Assembly: GCF_000420865.1 (NCBI RefSeq)
Contig: NZ_ATVT01000011.1
Span: 1 to 64,000 of the forward strand
DNA from: Butyrivibrio sp. XPD2006
GTDB taxonomy: Bacteria > Bacillota > Clostridia > Lachnospirales > Lachnospiraceae
DNA length: 64,000 bases
Direction: 5' to 3'
Shown piece by piece: positions 26,822 through 35,880 of this stretch (position 1 is its first letter; every line of letters begins with the position of its first letter). The translations under genes and the position numbers were made by a program. Under the pieces are notes generated by a model. That model ran no database searches. It had not been told where the DNA came from and worked only from the letters and a program-made list of their open reading frames with translations.

Positions 26822-28519
26822 ATGGATTTAAAAGCTAAACCATTTTATTTATCAGATGAAGACATTAAGTGGGTTGAAGAGACAAAGGCTTCTCTTACAC
26901 TAGACGAGAAGCTTGGACAGCTCTTTTTCCCGATAGGATATTCACCGAACGAGCAGTATCTGCAGTATGAGATTCTTTCCAAGAATCCCGGCGGACTTAT
27001 GTTCAGAACCGGAAAAACTGAAGAATTGTTCAATGCTTATTCATATCTTCAGACCAACAGTAAGGTTCCAATGCTTCTTGCAGCAAATCTTGAGGCAGGT
27101 GGCGACGGGATCGTGCTTGAAGGAACTGCTTTTGGAAAGCAGATGCAAGTGGCAGCAACAGATGATCCGGAGCAGGCTTACAGGCTTGCGAAGGTCAGCT
27201 GCAGTGAAGGACAGGCTGTGGGTTGTAATTACGCGTTTGCCCCTGTTGTTGACATTGATTTTAACTATCATAGTCCAATAACCAATGTAAGAACCTACGG
27301 CTCTGATCCTGAAAAGGTCAAGAAATTCGGCCTTGAATATATGAGAGGTGCAAAAGAGTGCGGCTCTGCCGTTGCAATCAAGCACTTCCCGGGAGACGGA
27401 GTAGATGAAGTTGACCAGCACATTTTAACCAGCGTAAACAGCCTTAGTTGTGAGGAGTGGGATAAGACCTACGGCGATGTATACAAAACACTTATCGACG
27501 AAGGCGCACTTTCAGTAATGGTGGGACATATTGCGCTTCCTTCTTACCAGAAGAAGTTTAATCCCAACCTTCCCAAGAAGCTGATGCCTGCATCTCTCTC
27601 ACCTGAGCTTTTACAGAATCTTCTTAGAGATCAGCTCGGATTTAACGGAATGATCATCACGGATGCAACCCCTATGGTTGGTTTCCTGTGCGCAATGGAC
27701 AGAGAAAAGTCAGTTCCTTACTGCATTGAAGCCGGCTGTGACATGATCCTGTTCAACAAGGATTATGACGAAGATATTCAGTTCATGAAGAAAGGCTATG
27801 AGGAGGGAATTCTCTCCGAGAAGCGTCTCGATGAAGCACTTACACGTATTCTCGCCATGAAGGCTGCGCTCAGACTCCATGAGAAAAGAGCTAACGGAAC
27901 TTTGGTTCCTGATAAGAAAAACCTTCCGGTTATCGGAAGCGATGAGCATGTAGCCTGGGCAAAAGAGTGCGCTGACAAGTCGGTGACACTTGTAAAGGAT
28001 ACACAAGCTCTTTTACCTATATCACCTAAAAAGCATAAGAGAGTCCTGTATGAGATCATGGGCGGATGTGCTTCGGAGAAGAGAGTCGAAGAGACCTTTG
28101 TAAAGCTCATGGAAGCTGAAGGTTTTGAAATGATCCCTTACGTGAAGGAAGAGTTTGATTTCAACAAGCCTATCAAGTTTGAGTCTGTTACCGAGTTCAG
28201 AAACAAGTATGATCTTGTTATCTACCTTGGAAACGTGGAGAATGCATCAAACAAAACCACAGCAAGACTCAACTGGCATACAATTTTCGGAGCAGGCAAC
28301 AATATTCCGTGGTTTGTGGAAGTTGTTCCAACAATGTTTATTTCACTGCAGATTCCGTATCATCTTCTGGATGTGCCTATGATCAAAACATATATCAACG
28401 CATATTCAAACCATGATTACGTGATCGAGTCAGTGGTAGAAAAGATCCTTGGCAGAAGCGAATTTAAGGGTGTAAGCCCCGTGGATCCGTTCTGCGGAAA
28501 AGAGTACCTGGCATATTAA
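26822..28519 (+). CDS. Glycoside hydrolase family 3
   Basis: The N-terminal GH3 barrel shows KLGQLFFP (near 30), GLMFR, AANLEAGG, VVDIDFN, then KHFPGDGVDEVDQH (near 187) and ITDATPM (nucleophile Asp near 280). A C-terminal alpha/beta domain follows (VTLVKDTQALLPI near 380). At 565 residues it is the short NagZ-like form and has no signal peptide, so it works on imported sugars. In NagZ the loop reads KHFPGHG with His as acid/base helper; here that position is Asp while the later DxH His remains, so beta-N-acetylhexosaminidase, glucosidase or xylosidase activity cannot be chosen. It lies within the importer operon. Confidence 0.88.
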   Translation: MDLKAKPFYLSDEDIKWVEETKASLTLDEKLGQLFFPIGYSPNEQYLQYEILSKNPGGLMFRTGKTEELFNAYSYLQTNSKVPMLLAANLEAGGDGIVLEGTAFGKQMQVAATDDPEQAYRLAKVSCSEGQAVGCNYAFAPVVDIDFNYHSPITNVRTYGSDPEKVKKFGLEYMRGAKECGSAVAIKHFPGDGVDEVDQHILTSVNSLSCEEWDKTYGDVYKTLIDEGALSVMVGHIALPSYQKKFNPNLPKKLMPASLSPELLQNLLRDQLGFNGMIITDATPMVGFLCAMDREKSVPYCIEAGCDMILFNKDYDEDIQFMKKGYEEGILSEKRLDEALTRILAMKAALRLHEKRANGTLVPDKKNLPVIGSDEHVAWAKECADKSVTLVKDTQALLPISPKKHKRVLYEIMGGCASEKRVEETFVKLMEAEGFEMIPYVKEEFDFNKPIKFESVTEFRNKYDLVIYLGNVENASNKTTARLNWHTIFGAGNNIPWFVEVVPTMFISLQIPYHLLDVPMIKTYINAYSNHDYVIESVVEKILGRSEFKGVSPVDPFCGKEYLAY

Positions 28520-28537
28520 CTTTGGAGGTAGAAAAAT

Positions 28538-28771
28538 ATGGTAATTGATAAATTATCGGATTTTGAAGGCTTTTTAGAGGTGGTAGAACAGTGTAAGGGA
28601 GAGGTTGAACTTGTCACACCTGAGGGTGACAGACTCAATCTAAAGTCCAAGCTTTGCCAGATCATAGCGTTATCCAGTGTATTCCCTCAGATTGCTGAGA
28701 TCCCCAACGTTGAAGTTTTTGCGCATCAGCCTGAGGATATGGAGAGGATCGCCAAGTTTTTATTTAAGTAA
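28538..28771 (+). CDS. HPr-fold small protein, Crh-like
   Basis: This 77-residue soluble protein has the length and pattern of HPr: an N-terminal helix (FEGFLEVVEQC), strand VELVTPEGDRLNLKSK, helix CQIIALSSVF, strand VEVFAHQ and helix EDMERIAKFL. The segment that holds the phosphorylated His15 in HPr is absent, but the Ser of LKSK aligns with HPr Ser46, the HPr-kinase target. This is the condition of Bacillus Crh, a CcpA co-effector without transport function. Its place between GH3 and GH78 genes suggests a local regulatory or assembly role. The family call rests on pattern alone. Confidence 0.6.
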   Translation: MVIDKLSDFEGFLEVVEQCKGEVELVTPEGDRLNLKSKLCQIIALSSVFPQIAEIPNVEVFAHQPEDMERIAKFLFK

Positions 28772-28775
28772 TTTG

Positions 28776-28808
28776 TAGCCTGGATATGAGATATTCATGT
28801 CCGGGCTA
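28776..28808 (+). terminator. Intra-operon hairpin, possible weak terminator
   Basis: A 14-bp stem (28776-28789 with 28795-28808, two G-U pairs, 5-base loop) is followed by only scattered T residues. It probably lowers or stabilises expression at the boundary between the transport and later hydrolase genes rather than stopping transcription fully. Confidence 0.6.
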
Positions 28809-28837
28809 ATTCTCATATTTGATTAAGGACAGAAAGT

Positions 28838-31603
28838 ATGAAAATTGTTGATGTAAAGATAAACGGAATTGAAAATCCCATAGGCTTTTCGTATCCCAAA
28901 ATAAAGTGCAGCTGGAAAGTAGTTGAGGCAAAAGGCTCTTATCAGGTGCGCTCCAAGATCGTTGTAAGCACAAAAGAGGACTTTTCGGAAATCCTCTGGA
29001 GCAAGGAAGATCATGATCTGGACTGGATCGGAGAGACTATAGAAATTAGTCCCGAGCCCAGAACAAGGTATTATTTCTACGTTGAAGTAACTGATGATGA
29101 GAATAATACTGCCAAGAGCGATATCTGCTTCTTTGAGACCGGCAAGATGACCGAGAAATGGAAGGCTAAGTTTATCGGTACAGATGAGGAGCCTTCTTTC
29201 CACCCATGCTTTGTAAAAGACTTCTCTCTGGGCAAGATCAGGGACATTGAGAACGGTCGTATTTATGTGACAGGCCTTGGCCTCTACGAGGCTTACTTAA
29301 ATGGTGTGAAGATTGGCGATGACTACCTGGCGCCTTTCTGCAACGACTACAATAAGGGAATCCAGTACCAGACCTATGATATTACTGATCTTCTGGAGGC
29401 TGAGAACAAGCTTTCAATAATCTGCGGAAACGGCTGGTACAAGGGTCGTCTTGGCTATGACGGAGATGTGGCGTACTACGGCAATAAATTCGGCGTGATC
29501 GCGGAAGTATACGTCAACGGAAAGCTCGTTGTCATGACAGATGAGAGCTTTAGCTACTGCGGAAGTGATATTGCTTCAAGCGACATATATGATGGCGAGG
29601 AATACAACCATCTGTTATGGAAAGATAAAAAGAATGAATTAAAGCCTGTTAAGATCTGGGATGACAATAGCAAAGTCAGATCAAGACTGGTGGAGAGATA
29701 CAGTCTGCCTGTTGTGGTAAAAGAGACACTCCCTGTGAAAGAGATCATTGACACACCTGCAGGTGAGAAAGTCCTTGATTTTGGGCAGAACTTTACGGGA
29801 TATGTTTCATTTAAGTCCAAACTTCCAAGTGGTACAAAGGTTACCCTGGATTTTGGTGAGGTTCTGCAGGAGGGCAATTTCTATAATGCCAACTACAGAT
29901 CTGCCAAGTCGCAGTTTACCTATGTTTCAGACGGAAGAGAAGAGAATGTGCGCCCGCACTTTACTTATTTCGGATTCAGATATGTGAGAGTAACAGGCTG
30001 GGAAGGTGAGCTAAGCGCAGAAGATTTCACCGGAAACGTTGTATATTCCGACCTTGAGACCACCGTATCTATAAAAACGTCCGATGCGAAGCTGAACAGG
30101 CTTGCAAGCAACTGTATCTGGGGCCAGAAGTCCAATTTCCTGGATATGCCGACTGACTGTCCTCAGAGAGACGAACGTCTCGGATGGACAGGCGATGCAC
30201 AGGTTTTTGCGCCTACTGCATGCTTTAACATGGACACAAGAGCTTTCTACAGAAAGTTTTTATATGACCTGCATCTTGATCAGATGGACCATGACGGAGT
30301 GGTTGCAAACTTTATTCCCAATATCAGCAAGGCTCCCGGTGGAAGCAGCGTATGGGGTGATGTTGCAACCTTCCTTCCTATGGCGCTGTACGAGTATTAC
30401 GGAGATGAGGATGACCTTAGAGCTAACTATCCACTGATGAAGGACTGGGTTGATCATATCATCCACGAGGATGAAGAACACGGTGATACCGGCCTTTGGA
30501 ACTTTGGATTCCACTTTGGGGACTGGCTGGCACAGGACGGAATCAGTCCTCAGAGCATGAAGGGCGGCACAGATGACTATTTTGTGGCTTCCGTGTACTA
30601 CTACGAATCACTGATAAAAGCCGGAAGCGCAGCAAGAATCCTGGGCTATGTCGATGACAGCATAAGATATGCAAAGCGCGCAGAGAAGGTAAATACAGCG
30701 ATCTTAAATGAGTATTTCTCACCCAGCGGAAGGCTTGCCATCGATACGCAGACAGCGTACCTTATCTGCCTCAAATACAAGATTTTTATCAACAAGGACA
30801 GGATAATCGAAGGCCTTAAACTCAGGCTCAAAAAGGACTGCTATAAGATCAAGGGCGGCTTTGTCGGTGCCACAATGATGTGCCAGGTGCTGGCTGAAAA
30901 TGACATGGAGGATATTGCTTATTACATCCTGTTCCAGGAAGGATTCCCGGGATGGATGCACTGCATAAATCTTGGAGCGACAACGATCTGGGAGAGATGG
31001 AACTCAATCCTCGATGACGGAACCATCAGCGGAACCAATATGAATTCGCTCAATCACTACTCTTATGGCTCTGTAATGGAATATGTATACCGTTTTATTG
31101 CAGGAATACAGCCTAATTCCGCAGGATTCAAGAGCGCATATATCGCTCCGCAGTTAAGCTCCAAGCTTCAGTATGTGGACTTTGAATATAACTCAGTAAG
31201 CGGCAAATACACATCTTTCTGGAAGATCAATGATGACGGAACAATCACTGTCAGAGTAGGTGTTCCCTTCGGATGTTCCGCAGTTTACATTTTGCCCGGA
31301 ACAGGCGGAGAAGAGGTGCAGCTTCAGGCAGGAGTCTTTGAAAAGACCTATAAGCCTAAGAGGGACTACAGGCTCATGTATACCATGGACACAAGGCTTG
31401 AAGAGTTTGCCGAGGATGAAAGAGCAGTAGATATCATCAAAAAAGATCTGCCAATCGCGTATAAGCTTATGGAAAGCAAGGATGTTGAGAGCCTTGGTCT
31501 TACGCTGAATGAGATGCAGACAATGTTCTATATGGGCTTTAATCCGCCAATGGTAATGGCTGCTGCAGAGAAGCTTTTGGCACTTAAAAAGGAGTGGAAT
31601 TGA
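28838..31603 (+). CDS. Glycoside hydrolase family 78 alpha-L-rhamnosidase
   Basis: The 921-residue protein has the GH78 order: an N-terminal fibronectin-like domain (NPIGFSYPKIKCSWKV), a carbohydrate-binding beta domain (TGLGLYEAYLNGVKIGDDYLAP), a middle domain with LDFGQNFTGYV, and an (alpha/alpha)6 barrel with DCPQRDERLGWTGDAQVF (near 440, catalytic Asp and Glu) and TIWERW (Glu near 717). It has no signal peptide, so it cuts terminal alpha-L-rhamnose from imported oligosaccharides or glycosides. A C-terminal extension of about 70 residues after the beta-sandwich is not typical. The stop codon overlaps the next gene's start. Confidence 0.93.
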   Translation: MKIVDVKINGIENPIGFSYPKIKCSWKVVEAKGSYQVRSKIVVSTKEDFSEILWSKEDHDLDWIGETIEISPEPRTRYYFYVEVTDDENNTAKSDICFFETGKMTEKWKAKFIGTDEEPSFHPCFVKDFSLGKIRDIENGRIYVTGLGLYEAYLNGVKIGDDYLAPFCNDYNKGIQYQTYDITDLLEAENKLSIICGNGWYKGRLGYDGDVAYYGNKFGVIAEVYVNGKLVVMTDESFSYCGSDIASSDIYDGEEYNHLLWKDKKNELKPVKIWDDNSKVRSRLVERYSLPVVVKETLPVKEIIDTPAGEKVLDFGQNFTGYVSFKSKLPSGTKVTLDFGEVLQEGNFYNANYRSAKSQFTYVSDGREENVRPHFTYFGFRYVRVTGWEGELSAEDFTGNVVYSDLETTVSIKTSDAKLNRLASNCIWGQKSNFLDMPTDCPQRDERLGWTGDAQVFAPTACFNMDTRAFYRKFLYDLHLDQMDHDGVVANFIPNISKAPGGSSVWGDVATFLPMALYEYYGDEDDLRANYPLMKDWVDHIIHEDEEHGDTGLWNFGFHFGDWLAQDGISPQSMKGGTDDYFVASVYYYESLIKAGSAARILGYVDDSIRYAKRAEKVNTAILNEYFSPSGRLAIDTQTAYLICLKYKIFINKDRIIEGLKLRLKKDCYKIKGGFVGATMMCQVLAENDMEDIAYYILFQEGFPGWMHCINLGATTIWERWNSILDDGTISGTNMNSLNHYSYGSVMEYVYRFIAGIQPNSAGFKSAYIAPQLSSKLQYVDFEYNSVSGKYTSFWKINDDGTITVRVGVPFGCSAVYILPGTGGEEVQLQAGVFEKTYKPKRDYRLMYTMDTRLEEFAEDERAVDIIKKDLPIAYKLMESKDVESLGLTLNEMQTMFYMGFNPPMVMAAAEKLLALKKEWN

Positions 31604-33102
31604 TGAAACAGGTTTTTAATCCCTATCTGCCTTTATATGAATATATTCCTGACGGAGAACCCAGGGTATTTGACGGAAGAGTCTATATCTACGGATCGCA
31701 TGATCTTGCCGGCGGCCAGAAATACTGCATGGGAGACTATGTGACCTGGTCTGCACCCGTAGAGGACCTCACCGACTGGAGATATGAGGGAGTTATATAT
31801 AAAAGAACACAGGACCCTTCGAATGCAGACGACCGGATGGATCTTTGGGCACCGGACGTGGTTAAGGGCGCAGATGGCAGATACTATATGTTCTACTGCT
31901 ATTCGTTTAACCCGGAGTTTGGCGTGGCGGTAAGTGATTCACCTGCAGGACCCTTCAGCTTTTACGGCCATGTTAAGTATCCTGAGGGAATTCTTGGAGG
32001 AAAAGAGCTTCAGGAGAATTTCCCGTTTGATCCCGGCGTGCTTGTAGATGATGACGGAAGGGTTTTCCTGTACTACGGATTCAGTCCTGCTAAGCCACTT
32101 CCTGCGCCTCCTATTGAAGCATTCCTTGAGATGGGGATGAGTCGTGAGGATGCTGAGGCGCAGCTCCAGGCTATTGCTGACACTAAGTTTTCTGACGGCG
32201 CTTATGTTGTAGAACTTGAGCAGGATATGCTCACAGTTAAGGGAGAGCCGCAGCTGATGGTACCGGGAGAGAAAATCTCAGAGGGCTCCGGATATGAGGG
32301 ACATGCTTTTTTTGAGGCTTCTTCCATGCGTAAGGTAGACGGAAAGTATTACTTTATATATTCAAGCTCAGTAAGCCATGAACTGTGTTATGCAACTTCC
32401 GATCATCCTGACAGAGACTTTAAGTATGGAGGAGTGATCGTATCTAACGGAGATATAGGATACAAGGGCAACACAAAGCCCAGAGCCATGATGGGCAACA
32501 ATCACGGCAGTATAATCGAAATAAATAACAAGTGGTATATCTTCTATCACAGACAGACTCACGGGACTGAGAGCTCGAGACAGGGCTGTGCTGAGGAGAT
32601 TACTATAGCAGGCGATGGCAGTATTGCGCAGATTGAGATGACAAGTTGCGGTTTAAATGGGGGGCCTTTGGCAGGCAAAGGAAAATATTCGGCTGCCATC
32701 GCATGTAATCTTATGTGCGGTGAAAATGACAAGAAGATCATATATGGACAGTCACTTAAGGATTCTCAGCCATATATCTTCCAGCTGACTGCCGACAGGG
32801 AAGAAGATTCAGAGCACTGTATCGCCAATGTCTTTGACGGCGTTGTGGCAGGCTTCAAGTACTTTGACTGCAAGGATGTAAAAAAGATTGCAGTAGAGGC
32901 CAGGAGCTACGGAAACGGTAAGCTTTCTGTGTTGCTGGATTCTGAGAATTCAGAGCCGGTTGGCGAAATCTCTTTTGCGGGAGCAGATGATGGATTTGCT
33001 CGGCATGAAACAGAGGTAAATATTCCGGATGGAATCCACGGCCTGTTCTTTGGTTTTTCCGGCGAGGGAAAAATAGATTTTAAGAGTTTTACATTTGAGT
33101 GA
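31603..33102 (+). CDS. Glycoside hydrolase family 43 (beta-xylosidase/arabinofuranosidase type)
   Basis: The ATG at 31603 overlaps the TGA of the rhamnosidase gene and has AAGGAG 8 bases upstream, so it is preferred to the GTG at 31594. GH43 landmarks are VYIYGSHD (catalytic base Asp near 33), DLWAPDVV, FPFDPGVLVDDDGRVFLYYG and SGYEGHAFFEASS (acid Glu near 235). A C-terminal beta-sandwich (about 380-499) resembles a CBM6-like domain. It has no signal peptide and should remove xylose or arabinose from imported oligosaccharides. Confidence 0.9.
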   Translation: MKQVFNPYLPLYEYIPDGEPRVFDGRVYIYGSHDLAGGQKYCMGDYVTWSAPVEDLTDWRYEGVIYKRTQDPSNADDRMDLWAPDVVKGADGRYYMFYCYSFNPEFGVAVSDSPAGPFSFYGHVKYPEGILGGKELQENFPFDPGVLVDDDGRVFLYYGFSPAKPLPAPPIEAFLEMGMSREDAEAQLQAIADTKFSDGAYVVELEQDMLTVKGEPQLMVPGEKISEGSGYEGHAFFEASSMRKVDGKYYFIYSSSVSHELCYATSDHPDRDFKYGGVIVSNGDIGYKGNTKPRAMMGNNHGSIIEINNKWYIFYHRQTHGTESSRQGCAEEITIAGDGSIAQIEMTSCGLNGGPLAGKGKYSAAIACNLMCGENDKKIIYGQSLKDSQPYIFQLTADREEDSEHCIANVFDGVVAGFKYFDCKDVKKIAVEARSYGNGKLSVLLDSENSEPVGEISFAGADDGFARHETEVNIPDGIHGLFFGFSGEGKIDFKSFTFE

Positions 33103-33116
33103 TGAAAGGAGCCGTT

Positions 33117-33755
33117 ATGAAATATAAGGCTGTAATTTTTGATTTGGACGGGGTTATCTGCTTTACGGATGAATATCATTATCTTGCGTGGAAGCAGCTT
33201 GCTGATAAACTCAGCATCCCCTTTGACAGAACGATAAATGAAAGACTCAGGGGTGTCAGCAGAATGGATTCTCTTGAGATAATTCTGGAGAAATATACAG
33301 GGCCTGAGCTTTCTGCTGAGGAAAAAGAGAAGCTGGCTACAGAGAAGAACGATATTTACAGAAAGAGTCTTGAGAATATGTCTCCGGCAGATTTATCAGA
33401 CGAGGTAAGAGAGACGCTCAATACATTAAGAGACAAGGGACTCAAGCTTGCTATCGGATCTTCCAGCAAGAATACCAAGTTTATTCTAAAACAGATAGGC
33501 CTGGAGGATTTCTTTGACGCAATAAGTGATGGCACTAATATCTCAAGATCAAAGCCCGACCCGGAGGTGTTCCTGAAGGCTGCGGAATTTGTAAGGGAAG
33601 AGCCTGCTGACTGCCTTGTTATTGAGGATGCAGAGGCCGGAATTGATGCGGCTGTTGCCGGTGGTTTCGATGGCGCGGGCATCGGAAGTGCTGCAAACTA
33701 CGCTAAGGCCACATATCATCTGAGCAGCTTTAAGGATATTTTGAAATACGTTTAA
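33117..33755 (+). CDS. pgmB: Beta-phosphoglucomutase-like HAD phosphotransferase
   Basis: GTG at 33099 is possible, but AAAGGAG just upstream favours the ATG at 33117 (212 aa). The HAD motifs are all present: FDLDGVI (nucleophile Asp9 and acid/base Asp11), the cap domain with RLRGVSRMDSL, SSSKN (motif II), SKPDPEVF (motif III Lys) and VIEDAEAGIDAA (motif IV). These match beta-phosphoglucomutase, which turns beta-glucose-1-phosphate into glucose-6-phosphate. No disaccharide phosphorylase is in this operon, so its true substrate could be another sugar phosphate. It is the last gene before a 106-base gap. Confidence 0.82.
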   Translation: MKYKAVIFDLDGVICFTDEYHYLAWKQLADKLSIPFDRTINERLRGVSRMDSLEIILEKYTGPELSAEEKEKLATEKNDIYRKSLENMSPADLSDEVRETLNTLRDKGLKLAIGSSSKNTKFILKQIGLEDFFDAISDGTNISRSKPDPEVFLKAAEFVREEPADCLVIEDAEAGIDAAVAGGFDGAGIGSAANYAKATYHLSSFKDILKYV

Positions 33756-33861
33756 CTCAAGGGAACTTTTTAATGTTTGGTTAATCTTTCTTTTAGTTAC
33801 GTTTTAAGTTAGACTCCTAGAATTGCTTTTAGTCAAGCAAACAACTTAGGAGGAATGATCG

Positions 33862-35781
33862 ATGATCAAGAGAAAGATAATTTTGGCAATAATTCTGGGT
33901 ACTTCAGTCGCTCTTACAGCGTGCGGAAGCAGCGTAGCAACACAGACGACAGTAAGCACAACACAGGAGAGCACAGAGGATACAGCAGATGCAGAAGATA
34001 CAGCAGCAGAGACTACCACAGATGCGGACTCAGTAGAAGAAACATCAGAGATAGTAACAAATCTGTCCAAGATAGATAATAAAAAATGGCAGTATAACGA
34101 AGAAGACAACGTGTATTACCAGCTTGGGATCCAGTATTGTGAGAATCCCGCAGATACAGAGTATGAGGAGCTGGCTATAATTGTTCCTGCAGCTTACATG
34201 GACGCTACGGACAACGGCGATGGAACCTATACCTGTACACTGAATACTACGGCTGAAGTAAACGGATATACTGCAGAGACAGCGCCTATTGTGTTCCCTG
34301 TAAACACCCCCGGTTATTCGGCACAGTCTCCAATGACTGAGTATAGCAGCGTTTCAGAGTATACAGATGCTGGATACATCTATGTACATGCAGGATGCAG
34401 AGGAAGAGATGCCGGAGCACCTGCAGGTGTTACGGATCTTAAGGCAGCTATACGTTACATAAGATATAACGATGGAAATATCGCAGGAGATATGGACAGC
34501 ATCTTTACATTCGGTATGTCAGGTGGCGGTGCGCAGTCAGCTCTTTTAGGCGTGACAGGCGATTCTGAGCTTTATGACGATTACCTTGAGGCAATCGGCG
34601 CAGTTATGGGAGTCAGCGACTCTGTTCTTGGATCAATGGGATGGTGCCCAATTACATCACTTGATTCTGCAGATGAAGCCTATGAGTGGATGATGGGAAC
34701 CACCAGATCCGGTCTTACTGAGGAAGAGCAGAGCATTTCAGACGGCCTTACTGTTGCATATGCTGAGTATATAAACAGTCTTGGACTTACTGATTCCGAG
34801 GGAAATGCACTCACTCTGGAAGAGAGCGAGGATGGAAGGTATCAGTCAGGAAGCTATTATGACTACATGGTCAGCATCATTGAGGAGTCATTGAACAATT
34901 TCCTTGCAGATACAACATTCCCTTATGATTCTGATTCTTCAAGTCAGGGACATCAGGCAGGAATGGGACCTGATGGAGGAAACGGAGGTCCCGGCGGTGG
35001 AAACGGAGGCCCAGGAAATGGAGCTCCGAGTGGAGAGAAACCAGAGGGCGAGATGCCTGAAGGCGAAATGTCAAGTGGTGATATGGCAAGCAGCGCAGAG
35101 ACCGGCGAAGTTGATTTCACTGCTATGGATAATATATCAAGAACAGAGAATAGCTCAGGTGTTTCAATCTCAGGAACCTTTGAGACAGCACAGGATTATA
35201 TAGATGCACTCAACGCAAACGGAACCTGGGTAACCTATGACGAGGCAACAAATACTGCTACAATCACCAGCATCGCTGACTTTGCGGAAGCGGTTAAGAC
35301 AGCTTCCAAGGGAATCGCAGCATTTGATCAGCTTGATGAGTCACAGGGTGAAAATACTCTCTTTGGATATGGAGACGGAGAAGGGGCGCACTTTGATTCA
35401 ATGCTCCTGTCAGTTTTAAGTGAGCTGGGATCAAGCTATGTATCTGATTTTGAAGAAGACTTAAGTCAGGAAGATGAACTTGGACATACAGTAGATTACA
35501 GATTAAATATGTATTCACCTCTGTACTACCTGCTTTCAAGCTCAGAAGGATACGGCACATCAAATGTTGCAAAGTACTTCCGCATAAATACAGGCTTATG
35601 GCAGAGTGATACAGCAGTTAATACTGAAGCAAACCTTGTGCTTGCGCTCCAGAACTATGGCTCAGAGGTTGATTACAGCTTTGTATGGGGCCAGGAGCAC
35701 ACAACGGCTGAAAGAGATGGTGATTCCACAACCAACTTCATCGAATGGGTAAATGCCTGCGTGGCAGCGGAAGCTGAATAA
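33862..35781 (+). CDS. Lipoprotein alpha/beta hydrolase, tannase/feruloyl-esterase-like
   Basis: AGGAGGA precedes the ATG. A lipoprotein signal (LTACG, Cys21) and a Thr/Glu/Asp-rich linker lead into an alpha/beta hydrolase: VNTPGYS (oxyanion region), GCRGRDAGAPAGVTDLKAAI, nucleophile elbow GMSGGGAQSALLG (Ser near 220), and a late His in QEHTTAERDGD (near 613). This resembles bacterial tannases and feruloyl esterases, which also carry an inserted lid. About 50 residues near 355-405 are low-complexity Gly/Pro/Asn/Glu sequence inserted in the lid. It would remove phenolic acids from plant polymers at the cell surface before sugars are imported. Precise ester specificity is unknown. Confidence 0.7.
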   Translation: MIKRKIILAIILGTSVALTACGSSVATQTTVSTTQESTEDTADAEDTAAETTTDADSVEETSEIVTNLSKIDNKKWQYNEEDNVYYQLGIQYCENPADTEYEELAIIVPAAYMDATDNGDGTYTCTLNTTAEVNGYTAETAPIVFPVNTPGYSAQSPMTEYSSVSEYTDAGYIYVHAGCRGRDAGAPAGVTDLKAAIRYIRYNDGNIAGDMDSIFTFGMSGGGAQSALLGVTGDSELYDDYLEAIGAVMGVSDSVLGSMGWCPITSLDSADEAYEWMMGTTRSGLTEEEQSISDGLTVAYAEYINSLGLTDSEGNALTLEESEDGRYQSGSYYDYMVSIIEESLNNFLADTTFPYDSDSSSQGHQAGMGPDGGNGGPGGGNGGPGNGAPSGEKPEGEMPEGEMSSGDMASSAETGEVDFTAMDNISRTENSSGVSISGTFETAQDYIDALNANGTWVTYDEATNTATITSIADFAEAVKTASKGIAAFDQLDESQGENTLFGYGDGEGAHFDSMLLSVLSELGSSYVSDFEEDLSQEDELGHTVDYRLNMYSPLYYLLSSSEGYGTSNVAKYFRINTGLWQSDTAVNTEANLVLALQNYGSEVDYSFVWGQEHTTAERDGDSTTNFIEWVNACVAAEAE

Positions 35782-35814
35782 AATTAGCTATTGAAAAAGA
35801 TAATTAAACATATT

Positions 35815-35861
35815 AGCCTTCTATTAGGAAATTTGAAATTCCTGATAGAAGGCTTACTTTT
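35815..35861 (+). terminator. Rho-independent terminator
   Basis: A long imperfect stem (35815-35834 with 35836-35854) forms AGCCTTCTAT/ATAGAAGGCT plus an inner AT-rich helix, and is followed by TACTTTTT. It ends the esterase lipoprotein gene. Confidence 0.78.
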
Positions 35862-35880
35862 TGGAGGAGAGTAAAAGGAA

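Noticed and set aside
32655-32670. G6 tract in the GH43 gene as a third copy of the shared GC-rich element
   Set aside because: Only the G tract matches; flanking bases differ and it is within coding sequence.
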